DNA of 64,000 nt, taken from Porites lobata (Eukaryota; Cnidaria; Anthozoa; Scleractinia; Poritidae). The notes beneath the pieces were generated by a model that was given only the letters and a program-made list of their open reading frames with translations, made no database searches and was not told the DNA's origin. A program made the position numbers and the translations under genes. The DNA lies in NCBI GenBank assembly GCA_942486035.1, contig CALNXK010000171.1, positions 1,079,001 to 1,143,000 of the forward strand, read 5' to 3'. This document shows, piece after piece, positions 32,651 to 47,600 of the stretch. Every line of letters begins with the position of its first letter. Positions within the stretch are counted from its first letter, which is position 1.

Positions 32651-35600
32651 CAATTTTTCGACTTTTTGAACTTCTTCTTTTTATAGCCTAGAAGAGGCGT
32701 TTTTTTTGTTCTAGAATATCGTAAAAGACATTTTCTTCGCCTATATTGGCTAAAAAAAGAAGTTGAATAATGGCCATTTTTGGACAAAAACCATGGGTTA
32801 ACCCCTTTGGAAAAATATCAGTTTTTGAACTTTTCGAACTTCTTGTTTTTATAGCCTAGAAAGGCGTTTTTTCGTTCTAGAATATCGTAAAAGACATTTT
32901 CCTGTTCTATATTGCCTAAAAAAAAAAGTTGGAACAATGGCCATTTTTGAACAAAAACCATGGGTTAACTCTTTGGAAAAATGTCAATTCCTCGACTTTT
33001 TGAACTTCTTGTTTTTATAGCCTAGAAAGGCGTTTTTTCCTTTAAGAATATCGTAAAAGACATTTTCTTGGCCTATATTGCCCAAAAAAAAAAGTTCGAA
33101 AAATGGCCATTTTTGGACCAAAAACCATGGGTTAACCCCTTTGGAAAAATGTCAATTTTTCGACTTTTTGAACTTCTTGTTTTTATAGCCTAGAAAGGCG
33201 TTTTTTCCTTTAAGAATATCGGAAAAGACATTTTCCTGTTCTATATTGCCTAAAAAAAAAGTTGGAAAAATGGCCATTTTTGGACCAAAACCATGGGTTA
33301 ACCCCTTTGGAAAAATGTCAATTTTTCGACTTTTTGAACTTCTTGTTTTTATAGCCTAGAAAGGCGTTTTTTCGTTCTAGAATATCGTAAAAGACATTTT
33401 CCAGTTCTATATTGCCTAAAAAAAAAGTTGGAAAAATGGCCATTTTTGGACAAAAACCATGGGTTAACCCCTTTGGAAAAATGTCCATTTTTTGACTTTT
33501 TGAACTTCTTGTTTTTATAGCCTAGAAAGGCGTTTTTTCGTTCTAGAATATCGTAAAAGACAGTTTCTTGGCCTATATTGCCTGAAAAATAAAGTTGGAA
33601 AAATGGCCATTTTTGGACAAAAACCATGGGTTAACCCCTTTGGAAAAATGTCAATTTTTCGACTTTTTGAACTTCTTGTTTTTATAGCCTAAAAAGGCGT
33701 TTTTTCGTTCTAGAATATCGTAAAAGACATTTTCCTCTTCTATATTGCCTAAAAAAAAAAAGTTCGAAAGATGGCCATTTTTGGACAAAAACCATGGGTT
33801 AACCCCTTTGGAAAAATGTCAATTTTTCGACTTTTTGAACTTCTTGTTTTTATAGCCTAGAAAGGCGTTTTTTTCGTTCTAGAATATCGTAAAAGACATT
33901 TTCCTGTTCTATATTGCCTAAAAAAAAAAAGTTGGAAAGATCGCCATTTTTGGACAAAAACCATGGGTTAACCCCTTTGGAAAAATGTCAATTTTTCGAC
34001 TTTTTGAACTTCTTCTTTTTATAGCCTAGAAAGGCGTTTTTTTTGTTCTAGAATATCGTAAAAGACATTTTCTTCGCCTATATTGGCTAAAAAAAAAAGT
34101 TGAATAATGGCCATTTTTGGACAAAAACCATGGGTTAACCCCTTTGGAAAAATGTCAATTTTTCGACTTTTCGAACTTCTTGTTTTTATAGCCTAGAAAG
34201 GCGTTTTTTCGTTCTAGAATATCGTAAAAGACATTTTCCTGTTCTATATTGCCTAAAAAAAAAAGTTGGAAAAATGGCAATTTTTGAAAAAAAACCATGG
34301 GTTCACCCCTTTGGAAAAATGTCAATTTTTTGACTTTTTGAACTTCTTGTTTTTATAGCCTAGAAAGGCGTTTTTTCGTTCTACAATATCGTAAAAGACA
34401 TTTTCCTGTTCTATAAAGCCTAAGAAAAAAAGTTGAAAACAATGGCCATTTTTGCACCAAAACCATGGGTTAACCCCTTTGGAAAAATGTCAATTTTTCG
34501 ACTTTTTGAACTTCTTGTTTTTATAGCCTAGAAAAAAGTTTTTTCGTTCTAGAATATCGTAAAAGACATTTTCCTGTTCTATATTGCCTAAAAAGAAAGT
34601 TGGAAAAATGGCCATTTTTGGACCAAAACCATGGGTTAACCCCTTTGGAAAAATGTCAATTTTTCGACTTTTTCAACTTCTTCTTTTTATAGCCTAGAAA
34701 GGCGTTTTTTCGTTCTAGAATATCGTAAAAGACATTTTCCAGTTCTATATTGCCTAAAAAAAAAGATGGAAAAATGGCCATTTTTGGACAAAAACCATGG
34801 GTTAACCCCTTTGGAAAAATGTCAATTTTTTGACTTTTTGAACTTCTTATTTTTATAGCCTAGAAAGGCGTTTTTTCGTTCTACAATATCGTAAAAGACA
34901 GTTTGTTGGCCTAAATTGCCTGAAAAATAAAGTTGGAAAAATGGCCATTTTTGGACCAAAACCATGGGTTAACCCCTTTGGAAAAATGTCAATTTTTCGA
35001 CTTTTTGAACTTCTTCTTTTTATAGCCTAGAAGAGGCGTTTTTTTTGTTCTAGAATATCGTAAAAGACATTTTCTTCGCCTATATTGGCTAAAAAAAGAA
35101 GTTGAATAATGGCCATTTTTGGACAAAAACCATGGGTTAACCCCTTTGGAAAAATGTCAATTTTTCGACTTTTCGAACTTCTTGTTTTTATAGCCTAGGA
35201 AGGCGTTTTTTCGTTCTAGAATATCGTAAAAGACATTTTCCTGTTCTATATTGCCTAAAAAAAAAAAGTTGGAAAGATGGCCATTTTTGGACAAAAACCA
35301 TGGGTTAACCCCTTTGGAAAAATGTCAATTTTTCGACTTTTTCAACTTCTTGTTTTTATAGCCTAGAAAGGCGTTTTTCGTTCTAGAATATCGTAAAAGA
35401 CATTTTCCTGTTCTATATTGCCTAAAAAAAAAAGTTGGAAAAATGGCCATTTTTGAACAAAAACCATGGGTTAACCCCTTTGGAAAAATGTCAATTTTTC
35501 GACTTCTTGAACTTCTTGTTTTTATAGCCTAGAAAGGCGTTTTTTCGTTCTAGAATATCGTAAAAGACATTTTCCTGTTCTATATTGCCTAAGAAAAAAA

Positions 35601-38600
35601 GTTGGAAAAATGGCCATTTTTGGACCAAAACCATGGGTTGGAAAAATGTCAATTTTTCGACTTTTTGAACTTCTTGTTTTTATAGCCTAGAAAGGCGTTT
35701 TTTCGTTCTAGAATATCGTAAAAGACATTTTCCAGTTCTATATTGCCTAAAAAAAAAGTTGGAAAAATGGCCATTTTTGGGCAAAAACCAGGTTAACCCT
35801 TTGGAAAAATGTCAATTTCTTGACTTTTTGAACTTCTTGTTTTTATAGCCTAGAAAGGCGTTTTTTCGTTCTACAATATCGTAAAAGACAGTTTCTTGGC
35901 CTATATTGCCTGAAAAAGAAAAATGGAAAAATGGCCATTTTTGGACCAAAACCATGGGTTAACCCCTTTGGAAAAATGTCAATTTTTCGACTTTTTGAAC
36001 TTCTTCTTTTTGTAGCCTAGAAAGGCGTTTTTTTTGTTCTAGAATATCGTAAAAGACATTTTCTTCGCCTATATTGGCTAAAAAAAAAAGTTGAATAATG
36101 GCCATTTTTGGACGAAAACCATGGGTTAACCCCTTTCAACTTTTCGAACTTCTTGTTTTTATAGCCTAGAAAGGCGTTTTTTCGTTCTAGAATATCGTAA
36201 AAGACATTTTCCTGTTCTATATTGCCTGAAAAAAAAAAATTTGGAAAGATGGCCATTTTTGGACAAAAACCATGGGTTAACCCCTTTGGAAAAATGTCAA
36301 TTTTTCGACTTTTTGAACTTCTTCTTTTTATAGCCGAGAAAGGCGTTTTTTTTGTTCTAGAATATCGTAAAAGACATTTTCTTCGCCTATATTGGCTAAA
36401 AAAAAAAGTTGAATAATGGCCATTTTTGGACAAAAACCATGGGTTAACCCCTTTGGAAAAATGTCAATTTTTCGACTTTTCGAACTTCTTGTTTTTATAG
36501 CCTAGAAAGGCGTTTTTTCGTTCTAGAATATCGTAAAAGACATTTTCCTGTTCTATATTGCCTAAAAAAAAAAGTTGGAAAAATGGCCATTTTTGAACAA
36601 AAACGATGGGTTAACCCCTTTGGAAAAATGTCAATTTTTCGACTTTTTGAACTTCTTGTTTTTATAGCCTAGAAAGGCGTTTTTTCGTTCTAGAGTATCG
36701 TAAAAGACATTTTCCTGTTCTATATTTCCTAAAAAAAAAAGTTGGAAAAATGGCCATTTTTGGACAAAAACCATGGGTTAACCCCTTTGGAAAAATGTCA
36801 ATTTTTCGACTTTTTGAACTTCTTGTTTTTATAGCCTAGAAAGGCGTTTTTTCGTTCTAGAATATCGTAAAAGACATTTTCCTGTTCTATATTGCGTAAG
36901 AAAAAAAGTTGGAAAAATGGCCATTTTTGGACAAAAACCATGGGTTAACCCCTTTGGAAAAATGTCAATTTTTCGATTTTTTGAACTTCTTCTTTTTATA
37001 GCCTAGAAAGGCGTTTTTTCGTTCTAGAATATCGTAAAAGACATTTTCCAGTTGTATATTGCCTAAAAAAAAAGATGGAAAAATGCCCATTTTTGGACAA
37101 AAACCATGGGTTAACCCCTTTGGAAAAATGTCAATTTTTTGACTTTTTGAACTTCTTGTTTTTATAGCCTAGATAAGCGTTTTTTCGTTCTACAATATCG
37201 TAAAAGACAGTTTCTTGGCCTATATTGCCTGAAAAATAAAGTTGGAAAAATGGCCATTTTTGGACCAAAACCAAGGGTTAACCCCTTTGGAAAAATGTCA
37301 ATTTTTCGACTTTTTGAACTTCTTGTTTTTATAGCCTAGAAAGGCGTTATTTTTGTTCTAGAATATCGTAAAAGACATTTTCTTTGCCTTTATTGGCTAA
37401 AAAAAAAAAGTTGAATAATGGCCATTTTTGGACAAAAACCATGGGTTAACCCCTTTGGAAAAATGTCTATTTTTCGACTTTTCAAACTTCTTGTTTTTAT
37501 AGCCTAAAAAGGCGTTTTTTCGTTCTAGAATATCGTAAAAGACATTTTCCTCTTGTATATTGCCTAAAAAAAAAAAGTTGGAAAAATGGCCATTTTTGAA
37601 CAAAAACCATGGGTTAACCCCTTTGGAAAAATGTCAATTTTTCGACTTTTTGAACTTCTTGTTTTTATAGCCTAGAAAGGCGTTTTTCGTTCTAGAATAT
37701 CGTAAAAGACATTTTCCTGTTCTATATTGCCTAAAAAAAAAAGTTGGAAAAATAGCATTTTTGGACCAAAACCATGGGTTAACCCCTTTGGAAAAATGTC
37801 AATTTTTCGACTTTTTGAACTTCTTGTTTTTATAGCCTAGAAAGGCGTTTTTTCGTTCTAGAATATCGTAAAAGACATTTTCCTGGCCTATATTGCCTAA
37901 AAAAAAAAGTTGGAAAAATGGCCATTTTTGGACAAAAACCATGGGTTAACCCCTTTGGAAAAATGTCAATTTTTCGACTTTTTGAACTTCTTGTTTTTAT
38001 AGCCTAGAAAGGCGTTTTTTCGTTCTACAATATCGTAAAAGACATTTTCCTGGTCTATATTGCCTAAGAAAAAAAGTTGGTAAAATGGCCATTTTTGGAC
38101 CAAAACCATGGGTTAATCCCTTTGGAAAAATGTCAATTTTTCGACTTTTTGAACTTCTTGTTTTTATAGCCTAGAAAGGCGTTTTTTCATTCTAGAATAT
38201 CGTAAAAGACATTTTCCTGTTCTATATTGCCTAAGAAAAAAAGTTGGAAAAATGGCCATTTTTGGACCAAAACCATGGGTTAACCCCTTTGGAAAAATGT
38301 CAATTTTTCGACTTTTTGAACTTCTTGTTTTTATAGCCTAGAAAGGCGTTTTTTCGTTCTACAATATCGTAAAAGACATTTTCCTGTTCTATATTGCCTA
38401 AGAAAAGAAGTTGTAAAAAATGTCAATTTTTGGACCAAAACCATGGGTTAACCCCTTTGGAAAAATGTCAATTTTTCGACGTTTTGAACTTCTTGTTTTG
38501 ATAGCCTAGAAAGGCGTTTTTTCGTTCTAGAATATCGTAAAACACATTTTCCAGTTCTATATTGCCTAAAAAAAAAGTTGGTAAAATGGCCATTTTTGGA

Positions 38601-41600
38601 CCAAAACCATGGGTTAACTCCTTTGGAAAAATGTCATTTTTTCGACTTTTTTAACTTCTTCTTTTTATAGCCTAGAAAGGCGTTTTTTCGTTCTAGAATA
38701 TGGTAAAAGACATTTTCCAGTTCTATATTGCCTAAAAAAAAAACATGGAAAAATGGCCATTTTAGGGCAAAAACCATGGGTTAACCCCTTTGGAAAAATG
38801 TCAATTTTTCGACTTTTCGAACTTCTTGTTTTTATAGCCTAGAAAGGCGTTTTTTCGTTCAAGAATATCGTAAAAGACATTTTCCTGTTCTATATTGCCT
38901 AAAAAAAAAAAATTTGGAAAGATGGCCATTTTTGGACAAAAACCATGGGTTAACCCCTTTGGAAAAATGTCAATTTTTCGACTTTTTGAACTTCTTCTTT
39001 TTATAGCCTAGAAAGGCGTTTTTTTTGTTCAAGAAGATCGTAAAAGACATTTTCTTCGCCTATATTAGCTAAAAAAAAAGTTCAATAATGACCATTTTTG
39101 GACAAAAACCATGGGTTAACCCCTTTGGAAAAATGTCAATTTTTCGACTTTTCGAACTTCTTGTTTTTATAGCCTAGAAAGGCGTTTTTTCGTTCTAGAA
39201 TATCGTAAAAGACATTTTCCTCTTCTATATTGCCTAAAAAAAAAAGTTGGAAAAATGGCAATTTTTGAACAAAAACCATGGGTTAACCCCTTTGGAAAAA
39301 TGTCAATTTTTCGACTTTTTGAACTTCTTGTTTTTATAGCCTAGAAAGGCGTTTTTTCGTTCTAGAATATCGTAAAAGACAGTTTCTTGGCCTATATTGC
39401 CTGAAAAATAAAGTTGGAAAAATGGCCATTTTTGGACCAAAACCATGGGTTAACCCCTTTGGAAAAATGTCAAATTTTCGACTTTTTGAACTTCTTGTTT
39501 TTATAGCCTAGAAAGGCGTTTTTTCGTTCTACAATATCGTAAAAGACATTTTCCTGTCCTATATTGCCTAAAAAAAAAAGTTGGAAAAAATGGCCATTTT
39601 TGGACCAAAACCATGGGTTAACCCCTTTGGAAAAATGTCAATTTTTCGACTTTTTGAACTTCTTGTTTTTATAGCCTAGAAAGGCGTTTTTTCGTTCTAG
39701 AATATCGTAAAAGACATTTTCCTGTTGTATATTGCCTAAGAAAAAAAGTTGGAAAAATGGCCATTTTTGCACCAAAACCATGGGTTAACTCGTTTGGAAA
39801 AATGTCAATTTTTCGACTTTTTGAACTTCTTGTTTTTATAGCCTAGAAAGGCGTTTTTTCGTTCTAGAATATCGTAAAAGACAGTTTCTTGGCCTATATT
39901 GCCTAAAAAATAAAGTTGGAAAAATGGCCATTTTTGGACCAAAACCATGGGTTAACCCCTTTGGAAAAATGTCAATTTTTCGACTTTTTGAACTTCTTGT
40001 TTTTATAGCCTAGAAAGGCGTTTTTTCGTTCTACAATATCGTAAAAGACATTTTCCTGTTCTATATTGCCTAAGAAAAAAAGTTGGAAAAAATGGCCATT
40101 TTTGGACCAAAACCATGGGTTAACCCCTTTGGAAAAATGTCAATTTTTCGACTTTTTGAACTTCTTGTTTTTATAGCCTAGAAAGGCGTTTTTTCGTTCT
40201 AGAATTTCGTAAAAGACATTTTCCTGTTCTATATTGCCTAAAAAAAAAAGTTGGAAAAATGGCCATTTTTGGACATAAACCATGGGTTAACCCCTTTGGA
40301 AAAACGTCAATTTTTTGACTTTTTGAACTTCTTGTTTTTATAGCCTAGAAAGGCGTTTTTTCGTTCTAGAATATCGTAAAACACATTTTCTAGTTCTATA
40401 TTGCCTAAAAAAAAAGTTCGTAAAATGGCCATTTTTGGACCAAAACCATGGGTTAACCCCTTTGGAAAAATGTCAATTTTTCGACTTTTCGAACTTCTTG
40501 TTTTTATAGCCTAGAAAGGCGTTTTTTCGTTCTAGAATATGGTAAAAGACATTTTCCAGTTCTATATTGCCTAAAAAAAAAACATGGAAAAATGGCCATT
40601 TTTGGGCAAAAACCATGGGTTAACCCCTTTGGAAAAATGTCAATTTTTTGACTTTTTGAACTTCTTGTTTTTATAGCCTAGAAAGGCGTTTTTTCGTTCT
40701 ACAATATCGTAAAAGACAGTTTCTTGGCCTATATTGCCTGAAAAATAAAGTTGGAAAAATGGCCATTTTTGGACCAAAACCATGGGTTAACCCCTTTTAA
40801 AAAATGTCAATTTTTCGACTTTTTGAACTTCTTCTTTTTATAGCCTAGAAAGGCGTTTTTTTTGTTCTAGAATATCGTAAAAGACATTTTCATCGCCTAT
40901 ATTGGGTAAAAAAAAAAGTTGAATAATGGCCATTTTTGGACAAAAACCATGGGTTAACCCCTTTGGAAAAATGTCAATTTTTCGACTTTTCCAACTTCTT
41001 GTTTTTATAGCCTAGAAAGGCGTTTTTTCGTTCTAGAATATCGTAAAAGACATTTTCCTGTTCTATATTGCCTAAAAAAAAAAAATTTGGAAAGATGGCC
41101 ATTTTTGGACAAAAACCATGGGTTAACCCCTTTGGAAAAATGTCAATTTTTCGACTTTTTGAACTTCTTGTTTTTATAGCCTAGAAAGGCGTTTTTTTTG
41201 TTCTAGAATATCGTAAAAGACATTTTCTTCGCCTATATTGACTAAAAAAAAAGTTGAATAATGGCCATTTTTGGACAAAAACCATGGGTTAACCCCTTTG
41301 GAAAAATGTTAATTTTTTGACTTTTTGAACTTCTTGTTTTTATAGCCTAGAAAGGCGTTTTTTTTGTTCTAGAATATCGTAAAAGACATTTTCATCGCCT
41401 ATATTGGCTAAAAAAAAAAGTTGAATAAAGGCCATTTTTGGACGAAAACCATGGGTTAACCCCTTTTGAAAAATGTCAATTTTTCGACTTTTCGAACTTC
41501 TTGTTTTTATAGCCTAGAAAGGCGTTTTTTCGTTCTAGAATATCGTAAAAGACATTTTCCTGTTCTATATTGCCTAAAAAAAAAAAATTTGGAAAGATGC

Positions 41601-44600
41601 CCATTTTTGGACAAAAACCATGGGTTAACCCCTTTGGAAAAATGTCAATTTTTCGACTTTTTGAACTTCTTGTTTTTATAGCCTAGAAAGGCGTTTTTTT
41701 TGTTCTAGAATATCGTAAAAGACATTTTCTTCGCCTATATTGGCTAAAAAAAAGTTTAATAATGGCCATTTTTGGACAAAAACCATGGGTTAACCCCTTT
41801 GGGAAAATGTCAATTTTTCGACTTTTCGAACTTCTTGTTTTTATAGCCTAGAAAGGCGTTTTTTCTTTCTAGAATATCGTAAAAGACATTTTCCTGTTCT
41901 ATATTGCCTTAAAAAAAAAGTTGGAAAAATGGCCATTTTTGGACAAAAACCATGGGTTAACCCGTTTGGAAGAATGTCAATTTTTCGAGTTTTTGAACTT
42001 CTTGTTTTTATAGCCTAGAAAGGCGTTTTTCGTTCTAGAATATCGTAAAAGACATTTTCCTGTTCTATATTGCCTAAAAAAAAAAGTTGGAAAAATGGCC
42101 ATTTTTGGACCAAAACCATGGGTTAACCCCTTTGGAAAAATGTCAATTTTACGACTTTTTGAACTTCTTGTTTGTATAGCCTAGAAAGGCGTTTTTTCGT
42201 TCTAGAATATCGTAAAAGACATTTTCCTTTTCTATATTGCCTAAAAAAAAAAGTTGGAAAAATGGCCATTTTTGGACAAAAACCATGGAAAAATGTCAAT
42301 TTTTTGACTTTTTGAACTTCTTGTTTTTATAGCCTAGAAAGGCGTTTTTTCGTTCTACAATATCGTAAAAGACAGTTTCGTGGCCTATATTGCCTAAAAA
42401 AAAAAGTTGGAAAAATGGCCATTTTTGGACCAAAACCATGGGTTAACCCCTTTGGAAAAATGTCAATTTTTCGACTTTTTGAACTTCTTGTTTTTATAGC
42501 CTAAAAAGGCGTTTTTTCGTTCTAGAATATCGTAAAAGACATTTTCCTTTTCTATATTGCCTAAAAAAAAAAAGTTGGAAAGATGGCCATTTTTGGACAA
42601 AAACCATGGGTTAACCCCTTTGGAAAAATGTCAATTTTTCGACTTTTTGAACTTCTTCTTTTTATAGCCTAGAAAGGCGTTTTTTTTGTTCTGGAATATC
42701 GTAAAAGACATTTTCTTCTCCTATATTGGCTAAAAAAAAAAGTTGAATAATGGCCATTTTTGGACAAAAACCATGGGTTAACCCCTTTGGAAAAATGTTA
42801 ATTTTTCGACTTTTCGAACTTCTTGTTTTTATAGCCTAGAAAGGCGTTTTTTCGTTCCAGAATATCGTAAAAGACATTTTCCTGTTCTATATTCCCTAAA
42901 AAAAAAAGTTGGAAAAATGGCCATTTTTGGACCAAAACCATGGGTTAACCCCTTTGGAAAAATGTCAATTTTTCGACTTTTTGAACTTCTTGTTTTTATA
43001 GCCTAGAAAGGCGTTTTTTCGTTCTACAATATCGTAAAAGACATTTTCCTGTTCTATATTGCCTAAAAAAAAAAGTTGGAAAAATGGCCATTTTTGGACC
43101 AAAACCATGGGTTAACCCCTTTGGAAAAATGTCAATTTTTCGACTTTTTGAACTTCCTGTTTTTATAGCCTAGAAAGGCTTTTTTTCGTTCTAGAATATC
43201 GTAAAAGACATTTTCCTGTTCTATATTGCCTAAGAAAAAAAGTTGGAAAAAATGGCCATTTTTGGACCAAAACCATGTGTTAACCCCTTTGGAAAAATGT
43301 CAATTTTTCGACTTTTTGAACTTCCTGTTTTTATAGCCTAGAAAGGCTTTTTTTCGTTCTAGAATATCGTAAAAGACATTTTCCTGTTCTATATTGCCTA
43401 AAAAAAAAAGTTGGAAAAATGGCCATTTTTGGACATAAACCATGGGTTAACCCCTTTGGAAAAATGTCAATTTTTCGACTTTTTGAACTTCTTGTTTTTA
43501 TAGCCTAGAAAGGCGTTTTTTTTGTTCTAAAATATCGTAAAAGACATTTTCCTGTTCTATATTGCCTAAGAAAAAAAGTTGGAAAAATGGCCATTTTTGG
43601 ACCAAAACCATGGGTTAACCCCTTTGGAAAAATGTCAATTTTTCGACTTTTTGAACTTCTTGTTTTTATAGGCTAGAAAGGCGTTTTTTCGTTCTAAAAT
43701 ATCGTAAAAGACAGTTTCTTGGCCTATATTGCCTGAAAAATAAAGTTGGAAAAATGGCCATTTTTGGACCAAAACCATGGGTTAACCCCTTTGGAAAAAT
43801 GTCAATTTTTCGACTGTTTGAACTTGTTGTGTTTATAGCCTAAAAAGGCGTTTTTTCGTTCTAGAATATCGTAAAAGACATTTTCCTGTTCTATATTGCC
43901 TAAAAAAAAAAAGTTGGAAAGATGGCCATTTTTGGACAAAAACCATGGGTTAACCCCTTTGGAAAAATGTCAATTTTTCGACTGTTTGAACTTCTTGTTT
44001 TTATAGCCTAGAAAGGCGTTTTTTTTGTTCTAGAATATCGTAAAAGACATTTTTTTCGCCTATATTGGCTAAAAAAAAAAGTTGAATAATGGCCATTTTT
44101 GGACAAAAACCATGGGTTAACCCCTTTGGAAAAATGTCAATTTTTCGACTTTTCGAACTTCTTGTTTTTATAGCCTAGAAAGGCGTTTTTTCGTTCTAGA
44201 ATATCGTAAAAGACATTTTCCTGTTCTATATTGCGTAAGAAAAAAAGTTGGAAAAATGTCAATTTTTCGACTTTTTGAACTTCTTGTTTTTATAGCCTAG
44301 AAAGGCGTTTCTTCGTTCTAGAATATCGTAAAAGACATTTTCCTGTTCTATATTGCCTAAAAAAAAAAGTTGGAAAAATGGCCATTTTTGGACAAAAACC
44401 ATAGGTTAACCCCTTTGGAAAAATGTCAATTTTTTGAATTTTTGAACTTCTTGTTTTTATAGCCTAGAAAGGCGTTTTTTCGTTCTAGAAAATCGTAAAA
44501 GACATTTTCCAGTTCTATATTGCCTAAAAAAAAAGTTGCTAAAATGGCCATTTTTGGACCAAAACCATGGGTTAACTCCTTTGGAAAAATGTCAATTTTT

Positions 44601-47600
44601 CGATTTTTTGAACTTGTTCTTTTTATAGCCTAGAAAGGCGTTTTTTCGTTCTAGAATATCGTAAAAGACATTTTCCAGTTCTATATTGCCTAAAAAAAAA
44701 AGTTGGAAAAATGGCCATTTTTGGGCAAAAACCATGGGTTAACCCCTTTGGAAAAATGTCAATTTTTTGACTTTTTGAACTTCTTGTTTTTATAGCCTAG
44801 AAAGGCGTTTTTTCGTTCTACAATATCGTAAAAGACAGTTTCTTGGCCTATATTCCCTGAAAAATAAAGTTGGAAAAATGGCCATTTTTGGACCAAAACC
44901 ATGGGTTAACCCCTTTGAAAAAATGTCAATTTTTCGATTTTTTTAACTTCTTCTTTTTATAGCCTAGAAAGGCGTTTTTTATGTTCTAGAATATCGTAAA
45001 AGACATTTTCTTCGCCTTTATTGGCTAAAAAAAAAAGTTGAATAATGGCCATTTTTGGACAAAAACCATGGGTTAACCCCTTTGGAAAAATGTCAATTTT
45101 TCGACTTTTCGAACTTCTTGTTTTTATAGCCTAGAAAGGCGTTTTTTCGTTCTAGAATATCGTAAAAGACATTTTCCTGTTCTATATTGCCTAAAAAAAA
45201 AAAATTTGGAAAGATGGCCATTTTTGGAAAAAAACCATGGGTTAACCCCTTTGGAAAAATGTCAATTATTCGACTTTTTGAACTTCTTGTTTTTATAGCC
45301 TAGAAAGGCGTTTTTTTTTTTCTAGAATATCTTAAAAGACATTTTCTTCGCCTATATTGGCTAAAAAAAAAAGTTGAATAATGGCCATTTTTGGACAAAA
45401 ACCATGGGTTAACCCGTTTGGAAAAATGTCAATTTTTTCGACTTTTCGAACTTCTTGTTTTTATAGCCTAGAAAGGCGTTTTTTCGTTCTAGAATATCGT
45501 AAAAGACATTTTCCTGTTCTATATTGCCTAAAAAAAAAAGTTGGAAAAATGGCCATTTTTGAACAAAAACCATGGGTTAACCCCTTTGGAAAAATGTCAA
45601 TTTTTCGACTTTTTGAACTTCTTGTTTTTATAGCCTAGAAAGGCGTTTTTCGTTCTAGAATATCGTAAAAGACATTTTCCTGTTCTATATTGCCTAAAAA
45701 AAAAAATTGGAAAAAAGGCCATTTTTGAACCAAAACCATGGATTAACCCCTTTGGAAAAATGTCAATTTTTCGACTTTTTGAACTTCTTGTTTGTATAGC
45801 CTAGAAAGGCGTTTTTTCGTTCTAGAATATCGTAAAAGACATTTTCCTGTTCTATATTGCCTAAAAAAAAAAGTTGGAAAAATGGCCATTTTTGGACAAA
45901 AACCATGGGTTAACCCCTTTGGAAAAATGTCAATTTTTCGACTTTTTGAACTTCTTGTTTTTATAGCCTAGAAAGGCGTTTTTTCGTTCTAGAATATCGT
46001 AAAAGACATTTTCCTGTTCTATATTGCCTAAGAAAAAAAAGTTGGAAAAATGGCCATTTTTGGACCAAAACCATGGGTTAACCCCTTTGGAAAAATGTCA
46101 ATTTTTCGACTTTTTGAACTTCTTGTTTTTATAGCCTAGAAAGGCGTTTTTTCGTTCTAGAATATCGTAAAAGACATTTTCCTGGCCTATATTGCCTAAA
46201 AAAAAAGTTGGAAAAATGGCCATTTTTTGACCAAAACCATGGGTTAACCCCTTTGGAAAAATGTCAATTTTTCGACTTTTTGAACTTCTTGTTTTTATAG
46301 CCTAGAAAGGCGTTTTTTCGTTCTAGAATATCGTAAAAGACATTTTCCTGTTCTATATTGCCTGAAAAAAAAAAATTTGGAAAGATGGCCATTTTCGGAC
46401 AAAAACCATGGGTTAACCCCTTTGGAAAAATGTCAATTTTTCGACTTTTTAAACTTCTTTTTTTTATAGCCTAGAAAGGCGTTTTTTTTGTTCTAGAATA
46501 TCGTAAAAGACATTTTCTTCGCCTATATTGGCTAAAAAAAAAAGTTGAATAATGGCCATTTTTGGACAAAAACCATGGGTTAACCCCTTTGGAAAAATGT
46601 CAATTTTTCGACTTTTCGAACTTCTTGTTTTTATAGCTTAGAAAGGCGTTTTTTCGTTCTAGAATATCGTAAAAGACATTTTCCTGTTCTATATTGCCTA
46701 AAAAAAAAAGTTGGAAAAATGGCCATTTTTGAACAAATACCATGGGTTAACCCCTTTGGAAAAATGTCAATTTTTCGACTTTTTGAACTTCTTGTTTTTA
46801 TAGCCTAGAAAGGCGTTTTTCGTTCAAGAATATCGTAAAAGACATTTTCCTGTTCTATATTGCCTAAAAAAAAAAGTTGGAAAAATGGCCATTTTTGGAC
46901 CAAAACCATGAGTTAACCCCTTTGGAAAAATGTCAATTTTTCGACTTTTTGAACTTCTCGTTTGTATAGGCTAGAAAGCCGTTTTTTCGTTCTACAATAT
47001 CGTAAAAGACAGTTTCTTGGCCTATATTGCCTGAAAAATAAAGCTGGAAAAATGGCCATTTTTGGACCAAAACCATGGGTTAACCCCTTTGGAAAAATGT
47101 CAATTTTTCGACTTTTTGAACTTCTTGTTTTTATAGCGTAGAAAGGCGTTTTTTTTGTTCTAGAATATCGTAAAAGACATTTTCTTCGCCTATATTGGCT
47201 AAAAAAAAAAGTTGAATAATGGCCATTTTTGGACAAAAACCATGGGTTAACCCCTTTGGAAAAATGTCAATTTTTCGAATTTTTGAACTTCTTGTTTGTA
47301 TAGCCTAGAAAGGCGTTTCTTCGTTCTACAATATCGTAAAAGACATTTTCCTGTTCTATATTGCCTAAAAAAAAAAGTTGGAAAAATGGCCATTTTTGGA
47401 CAAAAACCATGGGTTAACCCCTTTGGAAAAATGGCAATTTTTCGACTTTTTGAACTTCTTGTTTTTATAGCCTAGAAAGGCGTTTTTTCGTTCTAGAATA
47501 TCGTAAAAGACATTTTCCTGTTCTATATTGCCTAAGAAAAAAAGGTGGAAAAATGGCCATTTTTGCACCAACACCATGGGTTAACCCCTTTGGAAAAATG

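Noticed and set aside
36017..36433. 138-codon minus-strand open frame and about 25 similar frames (FFFSQYRRRKCLLRYSRTKK, SLERRFFVLEYRKRHFPVL and relatives) across 19.5-62.7 kb
   Set aside because: They are translations of the satellite. The unit is near 168 bp, a multiple of three, so frames stay open across monomers. They occur on both strands, follow homopolymer length changes and have no start context or domain.
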